DNA of 64,000 bases from Pseudomonas sp. S31 (GCF_016648105.1 NZ_JACVVE010000012.1:1-64000); one strand, 5' to 3'. Counted from the stretch's first letter, positions 46,535 through 55,755 are shown. Notes: a model not told the origin generated them from the sequence alone. A program made the numbers and translations.

Positions 46535-46861
46535 TCAAGCGAGGTGTTCATCCAACAATCCATACACCCTAGTGCGCGATGGACTGACAATAGCCCCCAA
46601 CACATCCTGGCCATTTACAAGCACCAAAGTTGGCACCGAGCGGACGCCAAATTTATGCGCGAGTCCCATCGCCTCATCTATGTTGATCTTGACGACTTTC
46701 ACACGACCATCAAACTCATCAGCAACGTGCTGAATTAGGGGTTCTAAAGCACGGCAGGGTCCACACCAAGGTGCCCAAAAGTCAATTAATACTGGCAGAC
46801 CAGCATCTAACACCTCAGTATCAAATTCAGACACATTCACATCAAACAATGGGGCAGCCAT
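46535..46861 (-). CDS. Thioredoxin
   Basis: A 108-residue thioredoxin with the classical active site WCGPC (32-36), the cis-Pro loop VRSVPTLVLVNG, and DFWAPW before the active site. There is no signal peptide, so it is cytoplasmic. AAAGGA precedes ATG 46861. It lies between the TonB receptor (59 bases) and the unrecognised 314-residue protein (22 bases). A dedicated reductase inside a TonB-receptor operon is unusual and suggests the substrate or a partner carries a disulfide. Confidence 0.93.
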   Translation of the reverse strand: MAAPLFDVNVSEFDTEVLDAGLPVLIDFWAPWCGPCRALEPLIQHVADEFDGRVKVVKINIDEAMGLAHKFGVRSVPTLVLVNGQDVLGAIVSPSRTRVYGLLDEHLA

Positions 46862-46920
46862 AAAGATCCTTTAATTTTTAACCTTTCGTAGCGGAGGTGA
46901 GCATTAGAGCCTGCCAAAGT

Positions 46921-49341
46921 TTAGAAACGGTAATTGGCAGTCATCGTCAGTGTTCGCTTGGGTTCGAGTGAGGCGTAAGCAGGGCTAGACCCCTGGCTGA
47001 ACAGAACACGATTGGCAACGTTACGTACACCAAACTTGACTGACCAATCCTTAGCGTCGTAGCCCGCCATTGCATCTATGCGTGCATTTCCTGGGTTTTT
47101 CCCTTCGACACCCTCTGGAAGCAGCGGTGGTACGGTGCTTGAGCGAGCAACGATTCCTCCTCCTATCGACCAACCCGTCAACTCGGGCTGGAGAAAGCGA
47201 TATTGCGCCCACAAGTTCAGCTTCTGACGCGCAAAGCCGGTTACTACGTAGCCGTCAGAAGAGTCAGATTTGGAATAGGTATAGGCTGCACTGACGTTTA
47301 AGGCTGGAGTAATACGTCCGTTAATCTCTAATTCCACCCCACGATTCGTCACACCATCAATCGTATGATATGTCGTACCGTTTTCATCCAGCTCAGGAGT
47401 ATTTAACTCCTCGATTTTGAAGTAAGCCGCAGTAATTACTAAGCGCTCATCAAAAAATGCATTTTTTGACCCTATCTCATATTGCTTAGCTTCGATTGGA
47501 GGCAGTGGGGAGCCGCTTTCACTCACAGCCGTAGTTGGAGGACGCAACCCTTCACTATAACTCGCATATACTGTAGCACCAGGAAGGTATTCATATGAGA
47601 CACCTAGATTATACAAATTTCGGGAAACGGCCTCCGATGTATCCACCGAGGTATAAGCGGGCTGATAGGATACGTGCCTAATTTGCGCAGTAACATGCAA
47701 ATCATCCCAGAACGTCATCTGGTCTTGAAAAAATACCCCTCTCTCGATATACCCATAATGCGTGTTTATTCGCTTGTACGCATCTGCTGGAAGTTCATCT
47801 GCCGATGGCAGCACCCCTGTGGTTCCTGCGGGAAATAATAGCAGGCCACGATAGTCGGCGCTGAAGTCGTAAGCGGTCTTAGAGCGCGTCCAATCAACAC
47901 CGAGCAAGAAGCGATTATTGACCGGCCCCAGGTCGAGTTCTTTCGCCAGGTCAAACTGCGCGTTAGTGGACTTGTATTGAGTGTAAAGATGCTGCTTGTT
48001 CACCACTACACGGCTTACCTGATAGGGCAAAGTATAAGCAGCCGTGCGCTGCAGCCAATAGCGACCGTCCGATTCCTGCTCCTGATATTGACCGCGGAAG
48101 CCAATCTTCCAGTTGTCTTCTAGGTCTAAGGAGTAGTCAAAATGCGTCCGGCGGCGCTTATAGCTCACCCCATCATCTTTGGCGTGGTAAACGGGCAGGT
48201 AATCCTTATCATTCAAGTGCGCCGTTGTGAAGTACGCAATGTTACCAAAGGGCCTTTCGGTATTTTGTACCTCAGTACCGATCAAGAAAGTATTTGCCTC
48301 ACCCTTCCATTCCAAAGTAGGGGCGAAGTAATAATCCTTGCCACCGTCCCAGCCGAGGCTGGTGTTGGCTGCCTTCTCCCCCGACGCAATCAAGCGCCCT
48401 CGAAGTTCTTTACCCTCGTTCAATGCACCAGCCAAGTCCAGGCCGGTTTGCATGCGGCCCTCGGTATCTGTGGTGATTTGAATTTGTTGAGTGGGTGTTG
48501 CTTGCGGCTTCTTCGTGACCAGGTTCACCACACCGCCAAACTTCGCCATCGCACCGCCAATAACACTCGATGGACCTTTGACAACCTCGACGCTTTCCAC
48601 CGCAATGGTGGGCGTGTTCATGGCGTAGGTACCCTGAGTGAGCATCCCGTCCGTCATGACGCTATCAACTGCAAAGCCGCGGACGGAGTAGCCAGAGTCA
48701 CCGCCAATACCAAAGCTGGTCTGAGCAAAGCTGCTTACGTTGTCCAGTGCAGAATAGAGATTAGGAGCTTGCTGGTCCTGCATAAGCTCCTGAGGCACGG
48801 TGCTAACGGACTGTGCCAGTTCCAGTAAGGGCGTAGAAGAACGTGTTGCAGCACTGGTGCTGTCGGCGGCATAGCCTTTTCGAATCCGCTCGGCCGTGAC
48901 CTGTAGTTCCGGCAGCACGATGTCCGCCTTGGTGGCTACCGAGTTGACTGCCGATAAACCCACAGCGCTTTCAATCTCTCGCCCTTGCTCGCTTGGCAGC
49001 CCAGGACGAATTGTGAAAGCGCCGTTGGGTGTACGCTCCAGCGTCAATCCGGAAGAGCCCAAGGCATGACGCAACGCCACCTCTACACCCATGGAGCCTT
49101 GAATCGCCGCAGCTCGATAGGGTTTCACCAATTCGGGGTCGAAGATAACTGTGACGCCACTTCGACGAGAAATGGACAGCAACGCGTCGCCCAGCGGTAG
49201 CTCGCTTTGCTGAAACTCAATGACTGTAGCTGCCTGGACGCAAGCGCCAGGAAGGGTGAGACATGCTGCCTGCAGCAGAGCCACAGCCAGTAGTGAATAC
49301 ACAGGACCTCGTACAGATTGACGCGAGAACGATGGGCTCAT
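46921..49341 (-). CDS. TonB-dependent receptor with STN signalling domain
   Basis: A transducing outer-membrane receptor of 806 residues. A signal peptide is followed by the STN domain (about 40-115: FQQSELPLGDALLSISRRSG and a FecA-like DPELVKPYRAA), a linker with a TonB-box-like stretch, the plug (SVSTVPQELMQDQQAPNLYSALDNVSS in parts, VEVVKGPSSVIGG) and a 22-strand barrel ending in Phe (TMTANYRF). I prefer ATG 49341 to TTG 49374 because it leaves room for a leader after the promoter-like repeat. The closest named relatives are ferric-siderophore receptors (FpvA/FoxA type), but no siderophore genes lie nearby. It should signal through FecR and the broken sigma factor. Confidence 0.92.
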   Translation of the reverse strand: MSPSFSRQSVRGPVYSLLAVALLQAACLTLPGACVQAATVIEFQQSELPLGDALLSISRRSGVTVIFDPELVKPYRAAAIQGSMGVEVALRHALGSSGLTLERTPNGAFTIRPGLPSEQGREIESAVGLSAVNSVATKADIVLPELQVTAERIRKGYAADSTSAATRSSTPLLELAQSVSTVPQELMQDQQAPNLYSALDNVSSFAQTSFGIGGDSGYSVRGFAVDSVMTDGMLTQGTYAMNTPTIAVESVEVVKGPSSVIGGAMAKFGGVVNLVTKKPQATPTQQIQITTDTEGRMQTGLDLAGALNEGKELRGRLIASGEKAANTSLGWDGGKDYYFAPTLEWKGEANTFLIGTEVQNTERPFGNIAYFTTAHLNDKDYLPVYHAKDDGVSYKRRRTHFDYSLDLEDNWKIGFRGQYQEQESDGRYWLQRTAAYTLPYQVSRVVVNKQHLYTQYKSTNAQFDLAKELDLGPVNNRFLLGVDWTRSKTAYDFSADYRGLLLFPAGTTGVLPSADELPADAYKRINTHYGYIERGVFFQDQMTFWDDLHVTAQIRHVSYQPAYTSVDTSEAVSRNLYNLGVSYEYLPGATVYASYSEGLRPPTTAVSESGSPLPPIEAKQYEIGSKNAFFDERLVITAAYFKIEELNTPELDENGTTYHTIDGVTNRGVELEINGRITPALNVSAAYTYSKSDSSDGYVVTGFARQKLNLWAQYRFLQPELTGWSIGGGIVARSSTVPPLLPEGVEGKNPGNARIDAMAGYDAKDWSVKFGVRNVANRVLFSQGSSPAYASLEPKRTLTMTANYRF

Positions 49342-49388
49342 GTTCGGAGCATTCCAGGAAGGTGAGGGTTTCAAACGGCGTTCATACC

Positions 49389-49422
49389 CTTCATGTGCAA
49401 CGAGACTGCAAAAGTGACAGCA
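49389..49422 (-). promoter_or_regulatory. Promoter-like element of the receptor operon (mirror copy)
   Basis: Read on the minus strand, this 34-base element starts TGCTGTCACTTT and, after a spacer, contains GTTGCACA near its end. It matches the plus-strand element at 49452-49485 at 27 of 34 positions, counted by eye. The two blocks TGTCACTTT and TTGCACA sit at -35/-10-like spacing, and the element lies about 45 bases before ATG 49341. It probably is the ECF sigma promoter. Confidence 0.6.
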
Positions 49423-49451
49423 CCAGCGTGAAAAAAAAATTTTCCGTCAGC

Positions 49452-49485
49452 TGCTGTCACTTTCGCAGACCAATTGCACAACAAG
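49452..49485 (+). promoter_or_regulatory. Promoter-like element of the ABC/peptidase operon (mirror copy)
   Basis: The plus-strand twin of the element at 49389-49422. It begins TGCTGTCACTTT (49452-49463) and carries TTGCACA at 49474-49480, about 45 bases before ATG 49528. The first 12 bases of both copies form a perfect inverted repeat across the intergenic region. Identical elements at identical distances indicate joint control of both operons. Confidence 0.6.
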
Positions 49486-49527
49486 TAGAGAAAGCCCTTC
49501 TCTCCTTGCTGACCGATTGGATGCCAA

Positions 49528-51279
49528 ATGAAGAATCTCCTCGCCCGCGTTGGCCGCTGGCCTGTCACCCAGTTGCTACTGCCATACTGGACATCCCGCG
49601 ATCGCTTCAAAGGAGCGGCATTGGCCAGCCTGCTGCTGTTCCTGGGCATGTCAGGGGCCTGGCTGGGCGTGCAGTACAACAGTTGGTACGCCAACTTCTT
49701 CAACGCTCTTCAGCATCTGAACGCGGCTGCTTTTTGGTCAGCCGTGCCGGTATTGATCGGATACTCCATCGTGATGCTCTTCAACCACGTCATACAGGGT
49801 TTCCTGAGGTCCTGGCTGCAACTGCGCTGGCGTAAAGGGCTCTTTGATCACATGGTTACAAGATGGCTTTCGCGATCGGCCTACTACCGCATCGAGCGCG
49901 ATAATGACGGTGATAACCCAGACCAACGTATTGCGGACGACATTACCCAGTTCATCCGGATGACCGTCTCCTTGACGATCGGTTTCATTGCGATGCTTGT
50001 CTCGATGGGCTCCTACAGCTACATCACGTGGACCCGCGGCGGCGACTTTGACACTACTCTGTTCGGCGTAGACATACACATTGCGGGCTACATGTTCTGG
50101 CTGGCGATTGCTTATGCGGCAATCGACTGGATCACCACACACTGGGCCGGGTGGCGGTTGAAGGACATCAACGTTCAGAAAGAGTCCACTGAAGCGGACC
50201 TTCGTTATAGCCTCATCCAAGTGCGAGATAATGCTGAACAGATTGCTTTCTATCGTGGCGAGGCCAACGAACAAAGCAAGCTGACACAAAGGTTCGACGC
50301 CATCTGGAATGTCGCTAAGCGAAGCTTCCTGGTCGAAGCCAAACTGGAGTCGGTCACAGGTTTCACTGGCCGTATAAGTAGCCTGCTGCCGCTCTTCGTC
50401 ATGGTGCCGCAGCTGATGGCTGGCAAGACCGACCTCGGTAATGTCATGGCCACCCAAATGGCATGGCTCTCCGTTGCTGCCGGGTTTGGCTTCTTCGCAA
50501 ATCAATACGAATTGCTGGCAACGCTACAGGCCGTGATTCACCGACTGAACCAGCTGAACCGTCAAATCGACGAACCTCTGCATGACGGCATTAAGCAGCA
50601 CCACAAAAGGCGCGCCAGTTTGCTCATCAGCAATCTGGAGCTTGGGGTGGGTTCGTCTGATGTTCCGGTGCAAGTGGACGACATCGAAATCAAGCCGGGT
50701 GAACGCTGGCTGTTGACCGGGCGATCTGGGATCGGGAAGAGCACCTTGCTCAGGGCCATTGCGGGCATGTGGACACGGGGTTCGGGCAGCATCGTCATCC
50801 CCCGTGGAGCCAGCCAGCTATTTCTGCCGCAAAAAAGCTACCTGCCAACCGGCAGTTTCAAGGCGGCCCTTTGCTACCCCGCAGCCGAAGCGTATTTCAG
50901 TGACGAAGCCTGTTCAGCAGTGTTGACCTCGTGCGCTTTGCAGATGTTCACCAGCCGCTTACACGAGCAGGCACGCTGGGGCAGAACCCTGTCGATGGGT
51001 GAGCAGCAACGACTCGCAATTGCCCGCGCCCTGTTGCACCGCCCTGACTTCCTGTTCCTAGATGAAGCGACCAGTGCGTTGGACATGGCTACTGAAGAAA
51101 CCGTGTACACCGCCTTAGTCGAAAGCCTTCCCAACACAGCGATCGTCAGTGTGGCACACCGAATGTCCCTGCGTGTGTTCCACCACCACTGCCTGCATTT
51201 ATCAGACAAAGGTATGCAGGAGCCTCGAGCACTTAACGCCCCGCAAGAGCTAACCGACTGCGTCAAGCCTACCGCCTGA
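49528..51279 (+). CDS. SbmA/YddA-type ABC transporter (fused membrane and ATPase domains)
   Basis: A 583-residue half-transporter. The membrane domain (about 20-340, ABC_membrane_2 type: LFLGMSGAWLGVQYNSWYANFFNALQ in parts, RWRKGLFDHMVTRWLSRSAYYR, NPDQRIADDI) is of the SbmA/BacA/YddA class. The ATPase has Walker A GRSGIGKST (398-406), signature LSMGEQQRLAIARAL (about 488) and Walker B LFLDEATSAL (about 509). SbmA-type proteins import peptides. E. coli YddA is encoded with the TonB receptor YddB and the protease PqqL. Here the gene is divergent from a TonB receptor and precedes a peptidase, a parallel layout. Confidence 0.9.
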   Translation: MKNLLARVGRWPVTQLLLPYWTSRDRFKGAALASLLLFLGMSGAWLGVQYNSWYANFFNALQHLNAAAFWSAVPVLIGYSIVMLFNHVIQGFLRSWLQLRWRKGLFDHMVTRWLSRSAYYRIERDNDGDNPDQRIADDITQFIRMTVSLTIGFIAMLVSMGSYSYITWTRGGDFDTTLFGVDIHIAGYMFWLAIAYAAIDWITTHWAGWRLKDINVQKESTEADLRYSLIQVRDNAEQIAFYRGEANEQSKLTQRFDAIWNVAKRSFLVEAKLESVTGFTGRISSLLPLFVMVPQLMAGKTDLGNVMATQMAWLSVAAGFGFFANQYELLATLQAVIHRLNQLNRQIDEPLHDGIKQHHKRRASLLISNLELGVGSSDVPVQVDDIEIKPGERWLLTGRSGIGKSTLLRAIAGMWTRGSGSIVIPRGASQLFLPQKSYLPTGSFKAALCYPAAEAYFSDEACSAVLTSCALQMFTSRLHEQARWGRTLSMGEQQRLAIARALLHRPDFLFLDEATSALDMATEETVYTALVESLPNTAIVSVAHRMSLRVFHHHCLHLSDKGMQEPRALNAPQELTDCVKPTA

Positions 51280-51322
51280 GCCCCAGACTCAATCCCATAC
51301 GCAAATTTGTGCAAGGACACTC

Positions 51323-53287
51323 ATGAAGAACGCCCATTCCGTTTCAGCAGATAACCCGCAGACGCCGCTTATCCCGCGCGCCCTGTTGTTCGGCAACCCG
51401 TCCCGGATCAGTGCCCGTATAAGCCCAAACGGCGAATACCTCTCCTGGTGCGCCCCCCTCGACGGTGTCATGAACGTCTGGGTCTGCCCCAGCAACGATC
51501 CCAGCAAAGCCAAAGCGATCACACAGGATAAAGGTCGCGGGATCTCTTCGGCCTGGTGGTCGCAAAACGGCTATCTGATTTACAGCCAGGACCAGGGCGG
51601 TGACGAAAACTTCCATCTGTTCGCGGTATCGCCGTCCTCTGCCCAGCAACCAATTGACTTGACGCCCTTCGCCGGCGCCCGGGCATCCGTAGCGGCCGTT
51701 AGCACTAGACCAGGATTACAGGACGAAATCCTCGTCAAACTCAACCAACGCGATCCGCGTTATGCCGACCTCTATCGCTTGCACATTCCCAGCGGCGAGC
51801 TGGTAATGGTCGAAACCAACCCGGGGTTTAGCAACTTCATCGTCGATGATCACTACCGGGCCAACCTAGCCGTCCAGAACGAACCAGACGGACGCAAGAC
51901 GTACCTTCGCAAGAGCGGCGACACCTGGCTGCCTTGGCTAACACTCGAGCCTCAAGACGCCAGCACCACCTCCGTCTCACACTTCAGCGCTGATGGGGCG
52001 TTTGTATACGTCCTGGATAGCCGTAACCGTGACACGGCCGCCCTATTCGCCTACCCATGGCCTTCAGAAACGGCAGATCAACAGAAAGCGGCCCTGCTGG
52101 CGTTCGATGATCGGGCGGACATCGGAGGGCTCTTGGTCGATAACTTCACCTACGAGCCACTGGCGTACTCCATCTACCATGAGCGAAAAACGCGGCTTCT
52201 GCTCAATGATAAAATCACAGCCGATGTGAAGTTCCTCGACGCACAGATTGATGGTGAATGGAGCATCAGCAGCCGGACCAATTCCGATGAGATCTGGGTC
52301 ATCGAAGCGTCCTCCGACCGCCTTCCTGGCGCAGCGTATCTTTACCACCGGATGTCTTCGAGGCTCGAACACTTGTTCGTCAGCCGGCCAGAGCTGCTGG
52401 ACTTTCATCTTGCGCGTATGCAAAGCACCACGCTCAGGTCCAGGGACGGACTGGAACTGACGACTTACCTGACGCTGCCTGTGGGATTGGAAGACCCGCA
52501 CCAGCCATTGAAGAGCCTGGCACCCATTCCTCTGGTGCTTGTCGTCCATGGCGGCCCATGGGCACGTGACTTTCATGGATACGTTGCAATGCATCAGTGG
52601 CTGGCGAATCGTGGGTATGCCGTGATGGCGGTGAACTTCCGCGGTTCCACAGGCTTCGGCAAAAGGTTTATCACTGCGGCCGACGGCGAATGGGGAGCCG
52701 CGATGGACGACGACCTGGTCGATGCCGTTGACTGGGCGATCGAGCAAGGTATTGCGGACCCTCAACGCGTTGCGATCCTGGGAGGAAGTTACGGCGGGTA
52801 TGCCACACTGTGGTCGATGACACGCCATCCCACGCGGTACGCCTGCGGCGTCGGGATTGTTGGCCCGTCGAATCTTGAAACTTTGCTGGAAACCATCCCG
52901 CCATACTGGGAGAGCTTCCGCGCTATGTTGCATCGTGCCATCGGCGACCCGGCGACCGAAGAAGGCTTGCGGTTACTAAAATCGCGTTCGCCAATGCATT
53001 TTGCCGGGCAGATCGCCAGGCCTTTGATGATCGGTCAAGGCGCCAATGACGCGAGGGTCAAGATGTCGGAGTCCCAGCAGATGGTCGATGCACTCAAGCG
53101 TAATGGGGTGCCTTACACCTACGTGCACTTCGCTGATGAAGGTCACGGCTTCCAGCGCCCGCCAAACCGCATCTTGTTCAACAGCCTGGTTGAAGCATTT
53201 CTGGCTCAGCACCTAGGTGGCCGCGTTGAACCCGCGCACGATCATGAAGTACTCGGCCACACCGCCACGATCGAACGACTAGACTGA
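51323..53287 (+). CDS. S9-family serine peptidase (prolyl oligopeptidase type)
   Basis: A 654-residue two-domain peptidase. The N-terminal beta-propeller (about 20-390) is followed by an alpha/beta-hydrolase domain with the triad S489 (GGSYGGYATL), D576 (GANDARVKM) and H608 (DEGHGF) and an oxyanion stretch VVHGGPWARD. It has no signal peptide, so it acts in the cytoplasm. It follows the ABC transporter by 43 bases and should cleave the imported substrate. S9 enzymes open small peptides and, in lasso-peptide loci, act as isopeptidases. Which of these applies here is unknown. Confidence 0.93.
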   Translation: MKNAHSVSADNPQTPLIPRALLFGNPSRISARISPNGEYLSWCAPLDGVMNVWVCPSNDPSKAKAITQDKGRGISSAWWSQNGYLIYSQDQGGDENFHLFAVSPSSAQQPIDLTPFAGARASVAAVSTRPGLQDEILVKLNQRDPRYADLYRLHIPSGELVMVETNPGFSNFIVDDHYRANLAVQNEPDGRKTYLRKSGDTWLPWLTLEPQDASTTSVSHFSADGAFVYVLDSRNRDTAALFAYPWPSETADQQKAALLAFDDRADIGGLLVDNFTYEPLAYSIYHERKTRLLLNDKITADVKFLDAQIDGEWSISSRTNSDEIWVIEASSDRLPGAAYLYHRMSSRLEHLFVSRPELLDFHLARMQSTTLRSRDGLELTTYLTLPVGLEDPHQPLKSLAPIPLVLVVHGGPWARDFHGYVAMHQWLANRGYAVMAVNFRGSTGFGKRFITAADGEWGAAMDDDLVDAVDWAIEQGIADPQRVAILGGSYGGYATLWSMTRHPTRYACGVGIVGPSNLETLLETIPPYWESFRAMLHRAIGDPATEEGLRLLKSRSPMHFAGQIARPLMIGQGANDARVKMSESQQMVDALKRNGVPYTYVHFADEGHGFQRPPNRILFNSLVEAFLAQHLGGRVEPAHDHEVLGHTATIERLD

Positions 53288-53299
53288 TACTCGATCAGC

Positions 53300-53323
53300 A
53301 GGGGCATCACTGCGCATGCCCCT
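53300..53323. terminator. Hairpin between convergent S9 peptidase and OprD genes
   Basis: AGGGGCAT (53300-53307) pairs with ATGCCCCT (53316-53323) around an eight-base loop, without a long T run. It probably ends both transcripts. Confidence 0.6.
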
Positions 53324-53375
53324 TCGATGCATTGATCGCTAAGTTGTCCCGCTTTTCAGCGCCTGACTACGCACC

Positions 53376-54620
53376 TCACCACAAGGCGATCTGATACCCG
53401 AGGATGACCCGGTTCTCATCAAGGTCCGTGGTCAGGCCATTGCCTGAACGGAACGAGACGTTCCTCCAACGCAGACTTAGATCCTTCAACGGGCCGGACT
53501 GGATCACGTAGGCAATGTCCATGTCTCGTTCCCACTCATGGCCATCGCTGGCACCTGCTGCCTCGATGCTCCGCCCTTGCACATAGCGCGTCATGAAGGA
53601 CAGGCCTGGGATACCCATCGCCGCAAAGTTGTAGGTGTACCGTAGCTGCCAGGCCCGGGTGTTCTGCTTCGCAAAGGTGTTGTGTGTCACCAGGTTGACC
53701 GAGTAAGGATCAGCACCGGATAGGAATGGGAAGTTGCCATCTCCGGATAGTTTCTGCCACCCCGCGCTCAATGTATGGCCCTGGGTGTCGACGGTGAACA
53801 TGCCGTTGATGAAGTCGTTATCGATCACGCCGCCGACTGCCCTACCCTCATCATCACTGTGAAAATAACGAAGGTCTGTTAGCAGTTTCCAGCCAGGGTA
53901 GAACTCAGCAGTGTGGTTCAAGCCCACAAAGTGCTGGGCATAAGCCTCTTCAAGACGGCCGTAGTAGTAGCTCACAGCCAGATCTTTGGTGAGATTGTAT
54001 GCACCACCGGCAAAATCGAAATCGCCCGCACTCAGGCCGTTGTAGGCGTACGCCATCTCCTTGTTATCAGTCGAGTCGCGCAGGTTGACTTTGGTCAGCT
54101 GGCCGAAGGTCAGGTTGAGGTTGTCGATATCTTTAGAGTTGAACATCGCGCCGGTGTAGCGTGTCGCAAGCAATCGCGTGTCGTTGTACATCACGACCGG
54201 CAAGCTGGGTTGAAGCGATCCCACCGACAGTTGCGACTTGGCGAAGCGGATCTTGGCCGTAGCACCAGCTTCAGACCACTCGTTTTCGGCTTTGCCATCA
54301 CTACCGAGCACCAGCAGGTTAGTGGTACTGCCTTGCTGGCCCGCATCCAGCCTTATGCCCATCTGGGCAATGGCGTCGACCCCAACCCCGACGACACCTT
54401 CCGTGAAACCTGAAGTGAAGCGCAATGTGAAGCCTTGCCCCCAGTCCCGCATTGGCCCGGGAGTACCTGAATTACGGAAATCGCGATTCATGTACATGTT
54501 CCGAGCGTCTATCACAGCATGACTGTCATTTACGAAGTCAGCGAGAACGTTATCGGCGTACAGAGATAGAGAACCCAGGCAGAGTACCGCCGTGGTGGTA
54601 GCGCTTTTTGTCATTTTCAT
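53376..54620 (-). CDS. OprD-family porin
   Basis: A 414-residue outer-membrane porin with a signal peptide (about 1-27, ending DNVLA), the opening AVIDARNMYMNRDFR and the ending NRVILGYQIALW. It is a close paralogue of the porin at 28717-29961 (shared FLSGADPYSVNLVT and ending). It is the last gene in the minus-strand aromatic region and probably admits an aromatic acid. The start at ATG 54620 lacks a good ribosome binding site. ATG 54614 is an alternative. Confidence 0.9.
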   Translation of the reverse strand: MKMTKSATTTAVLCLGSLSLYADNVLADFVNDSHAVIDARNMYMNRDFRNSGTPGPMRDWGQGFTLRFTSGFTEGVVGVGVDAIAQMGIRLDAGQQGSTTNLLVLGSDGKAENEWSEAGATAKIRFAKSQLSVGSLQPSLPVVMYNDTRLLATRYTGAMFNSKDIDNLNLTFGQLTKVNLRDSTDNKEMAYAYNGLSAGDFDFAGGAYNLTKDLAVSYYYGRLEEAYAQHFVGLNHTAEFYPGWKLLTDLRYFHSDDEGRAVGGVIDNDFINGMFTVDTQGHTLSAGWQKLSGDGNFPFLSGADPYSVNLVTHNTFAKQNTRAWQLRYTYNFAAMGIPGLSFMTRYVQGRSIEAAGASDGHEWERDMDIAYVIQSGPLKDLSLRWRNVSFRSGNGLTTDLDENRVILGYQIALW

Positions 54621-54835
54621 TGTTTTTATTATCAGAACTGTCCGCCGCTGGCAGGCGGACTTGGCCTATGAAAGGTACGAGGCAAATACTCAATCTCTTC
54701 AAGATTGAAAATACCCACGTTGCCCAGCTCCTTCAGGCTACCGAGGCAGTACAAAGGCCGTTAGCCAAATCCAGCAATCACTATCCGCATCAGGCGGATT
54801 TGTGTTCATTTGCGCGGGGTGCGTGGCTGCAGCCA

Positions 54836-55199
54836 TCAGATGCGCAGCCAATACTGCTCGCTGAAACGCTCCAGGTAGTAGAGCCCCAAAACCTCGACAC
54901 CCTCTGAGACCAGACGCCCTTAGTCACTGTTGAGCATTTCGTTGCAGGCAGCGTCGAGATGCAGTGCCTCGACATGCGCATCGGTGACTGTTAGAGAGCC
55001 CCTGGAAACCTTCGCTCAACGAGCGGTTGACTCCAGCACCGTCAGCGAGATCGGCCAGCTCGATGTCGCTCCGCAGATATCCCAAAATGTACCTTGCGCT
55101 CACTTCACCTGCCGGGGCGTGAACGGCTGATAATTCCGGTAGTGCGAGACGGTAAAGCCCTGGGTTGAAGTCATATCTCCAACCCAGGATTTCGCTCAA
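54836..55199 (-). pseudogene. Decayed AraC-family regulator (C-terminal part)
   Basis: The minus strand holds pieces of the DNA-binding domain of the AraC regulator encoded at 25671-26681. One frame reads GYLRSDIELADLADGAGV and RSLSEGFQ. After a shift it reads VEALHLDAACNEMLNSD, then a stop, then GRLVSEGVEVLGLYYLERFSEQYWLRI and a second stop (shown here only in outline). The sensing domain is gone. It follows the intact VOC gene directly, the same order as in the other copy. Confidence 0.8.
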
Positions 55200-55753
55200 G
55201 CCTCACTGAACATTTGTTTGTACCTGCCGTCATGCATCCATGCCGCATGATGCGGAGCACGCTTGGTAGTCGACCACTCTTCAAGCATGTCCCATTTGAC
55301 CTCGCCAAGGGCCTCAAGCATTCCCTTTCTGATGGTTGGTGCCACGAGTTCCAGTCGATGGCCACTTGGGTCAAAGAAGTAGATCGACTTGAAAAGCGCA
55401 TGGTCCGTAGGCCCCAAAACCTTGATCCCCGAAGACTCCAACTTGGCCTTGGTCGCAAGCAGCGTATCCAGCGAGTCAACCTCCATAGCCAAATGTTGGG
55501 TCCACTCGGGAGTGTTTGGATCACGCCCCATTTCAGGCCTTGCGGGCAGCTCAAAAAATGCCAGGACATTCCCCATGCCAGCATCCAAGAAGATGTGCAT
55601 GTACGGGTCGGCCTCTCCTGTAGAAGGCACCGCGTCCTCGGCGATGGACAGTATCAAGCTCATGCCAAGGTGCTCCTCATACCAACGAGCCGTCACCAGA
55701 GCATCCTTGCAACGATAAGCAACGTGGTGAATCTTGCTGATGAGATTGCTCAT
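55196..55753 (-). CDS. VOC-superfamily (glyoxalase/dioxygenase fold) protein
   Basis: A 185-residue metalloprotein-like enzyme of the vicinal oxygen chelate superfamily: KIHHVAYRCKDALVTARWYEEHLG at the start (metal-ligand His), HLAMEVDSLDTLLA in the middle and YFFDPSGHRLELV with the metal-ligand Glu near the end. ATG 55753 follows the hpd stop by two bases with AAGGTG upstream, so the two are co-translated. Its reaction is unknown. Coupling to HPPD suggests work on a tyrosine-pathway intermediate. A decayed copy lies at about 26830-27215. Confidence 0.85.
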   Translation of the reverse strand: MSNLISKIHHVAYRCKDALVTARWYEEHLGMSLILSIAEDAVPSTGEADPYMHIFLDAGMGNVLAFFELPARPEMGRDPNTPEWTQHLAMEVDSLDTLLATKAKLESSGIKVLGPTDHALFKSIYFFDPSGHRLELVAPTIRKGMLEALGEVKWDMLEEWSTTKRAPHHAAWMHDGRYKQMFSEA

Positions 55754-55755
55754 TG

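Noticed and set aside
49342..49527. Fur box in the divergent region of the receptor and ABC genes
   Set aside because: No sequence resembling GATAATGATAATCATTATC is visible, so iron control cannot be claimed from sequence.
43869..53287. A complete lasso-peptide biosynthesis locus
   Set aside because: FecI/FecR, a TonB receptor and an S9 peptidase are present, but I find no precursor peptide, leader-peptidase or asparagine-synthetase-like cyclase gene.
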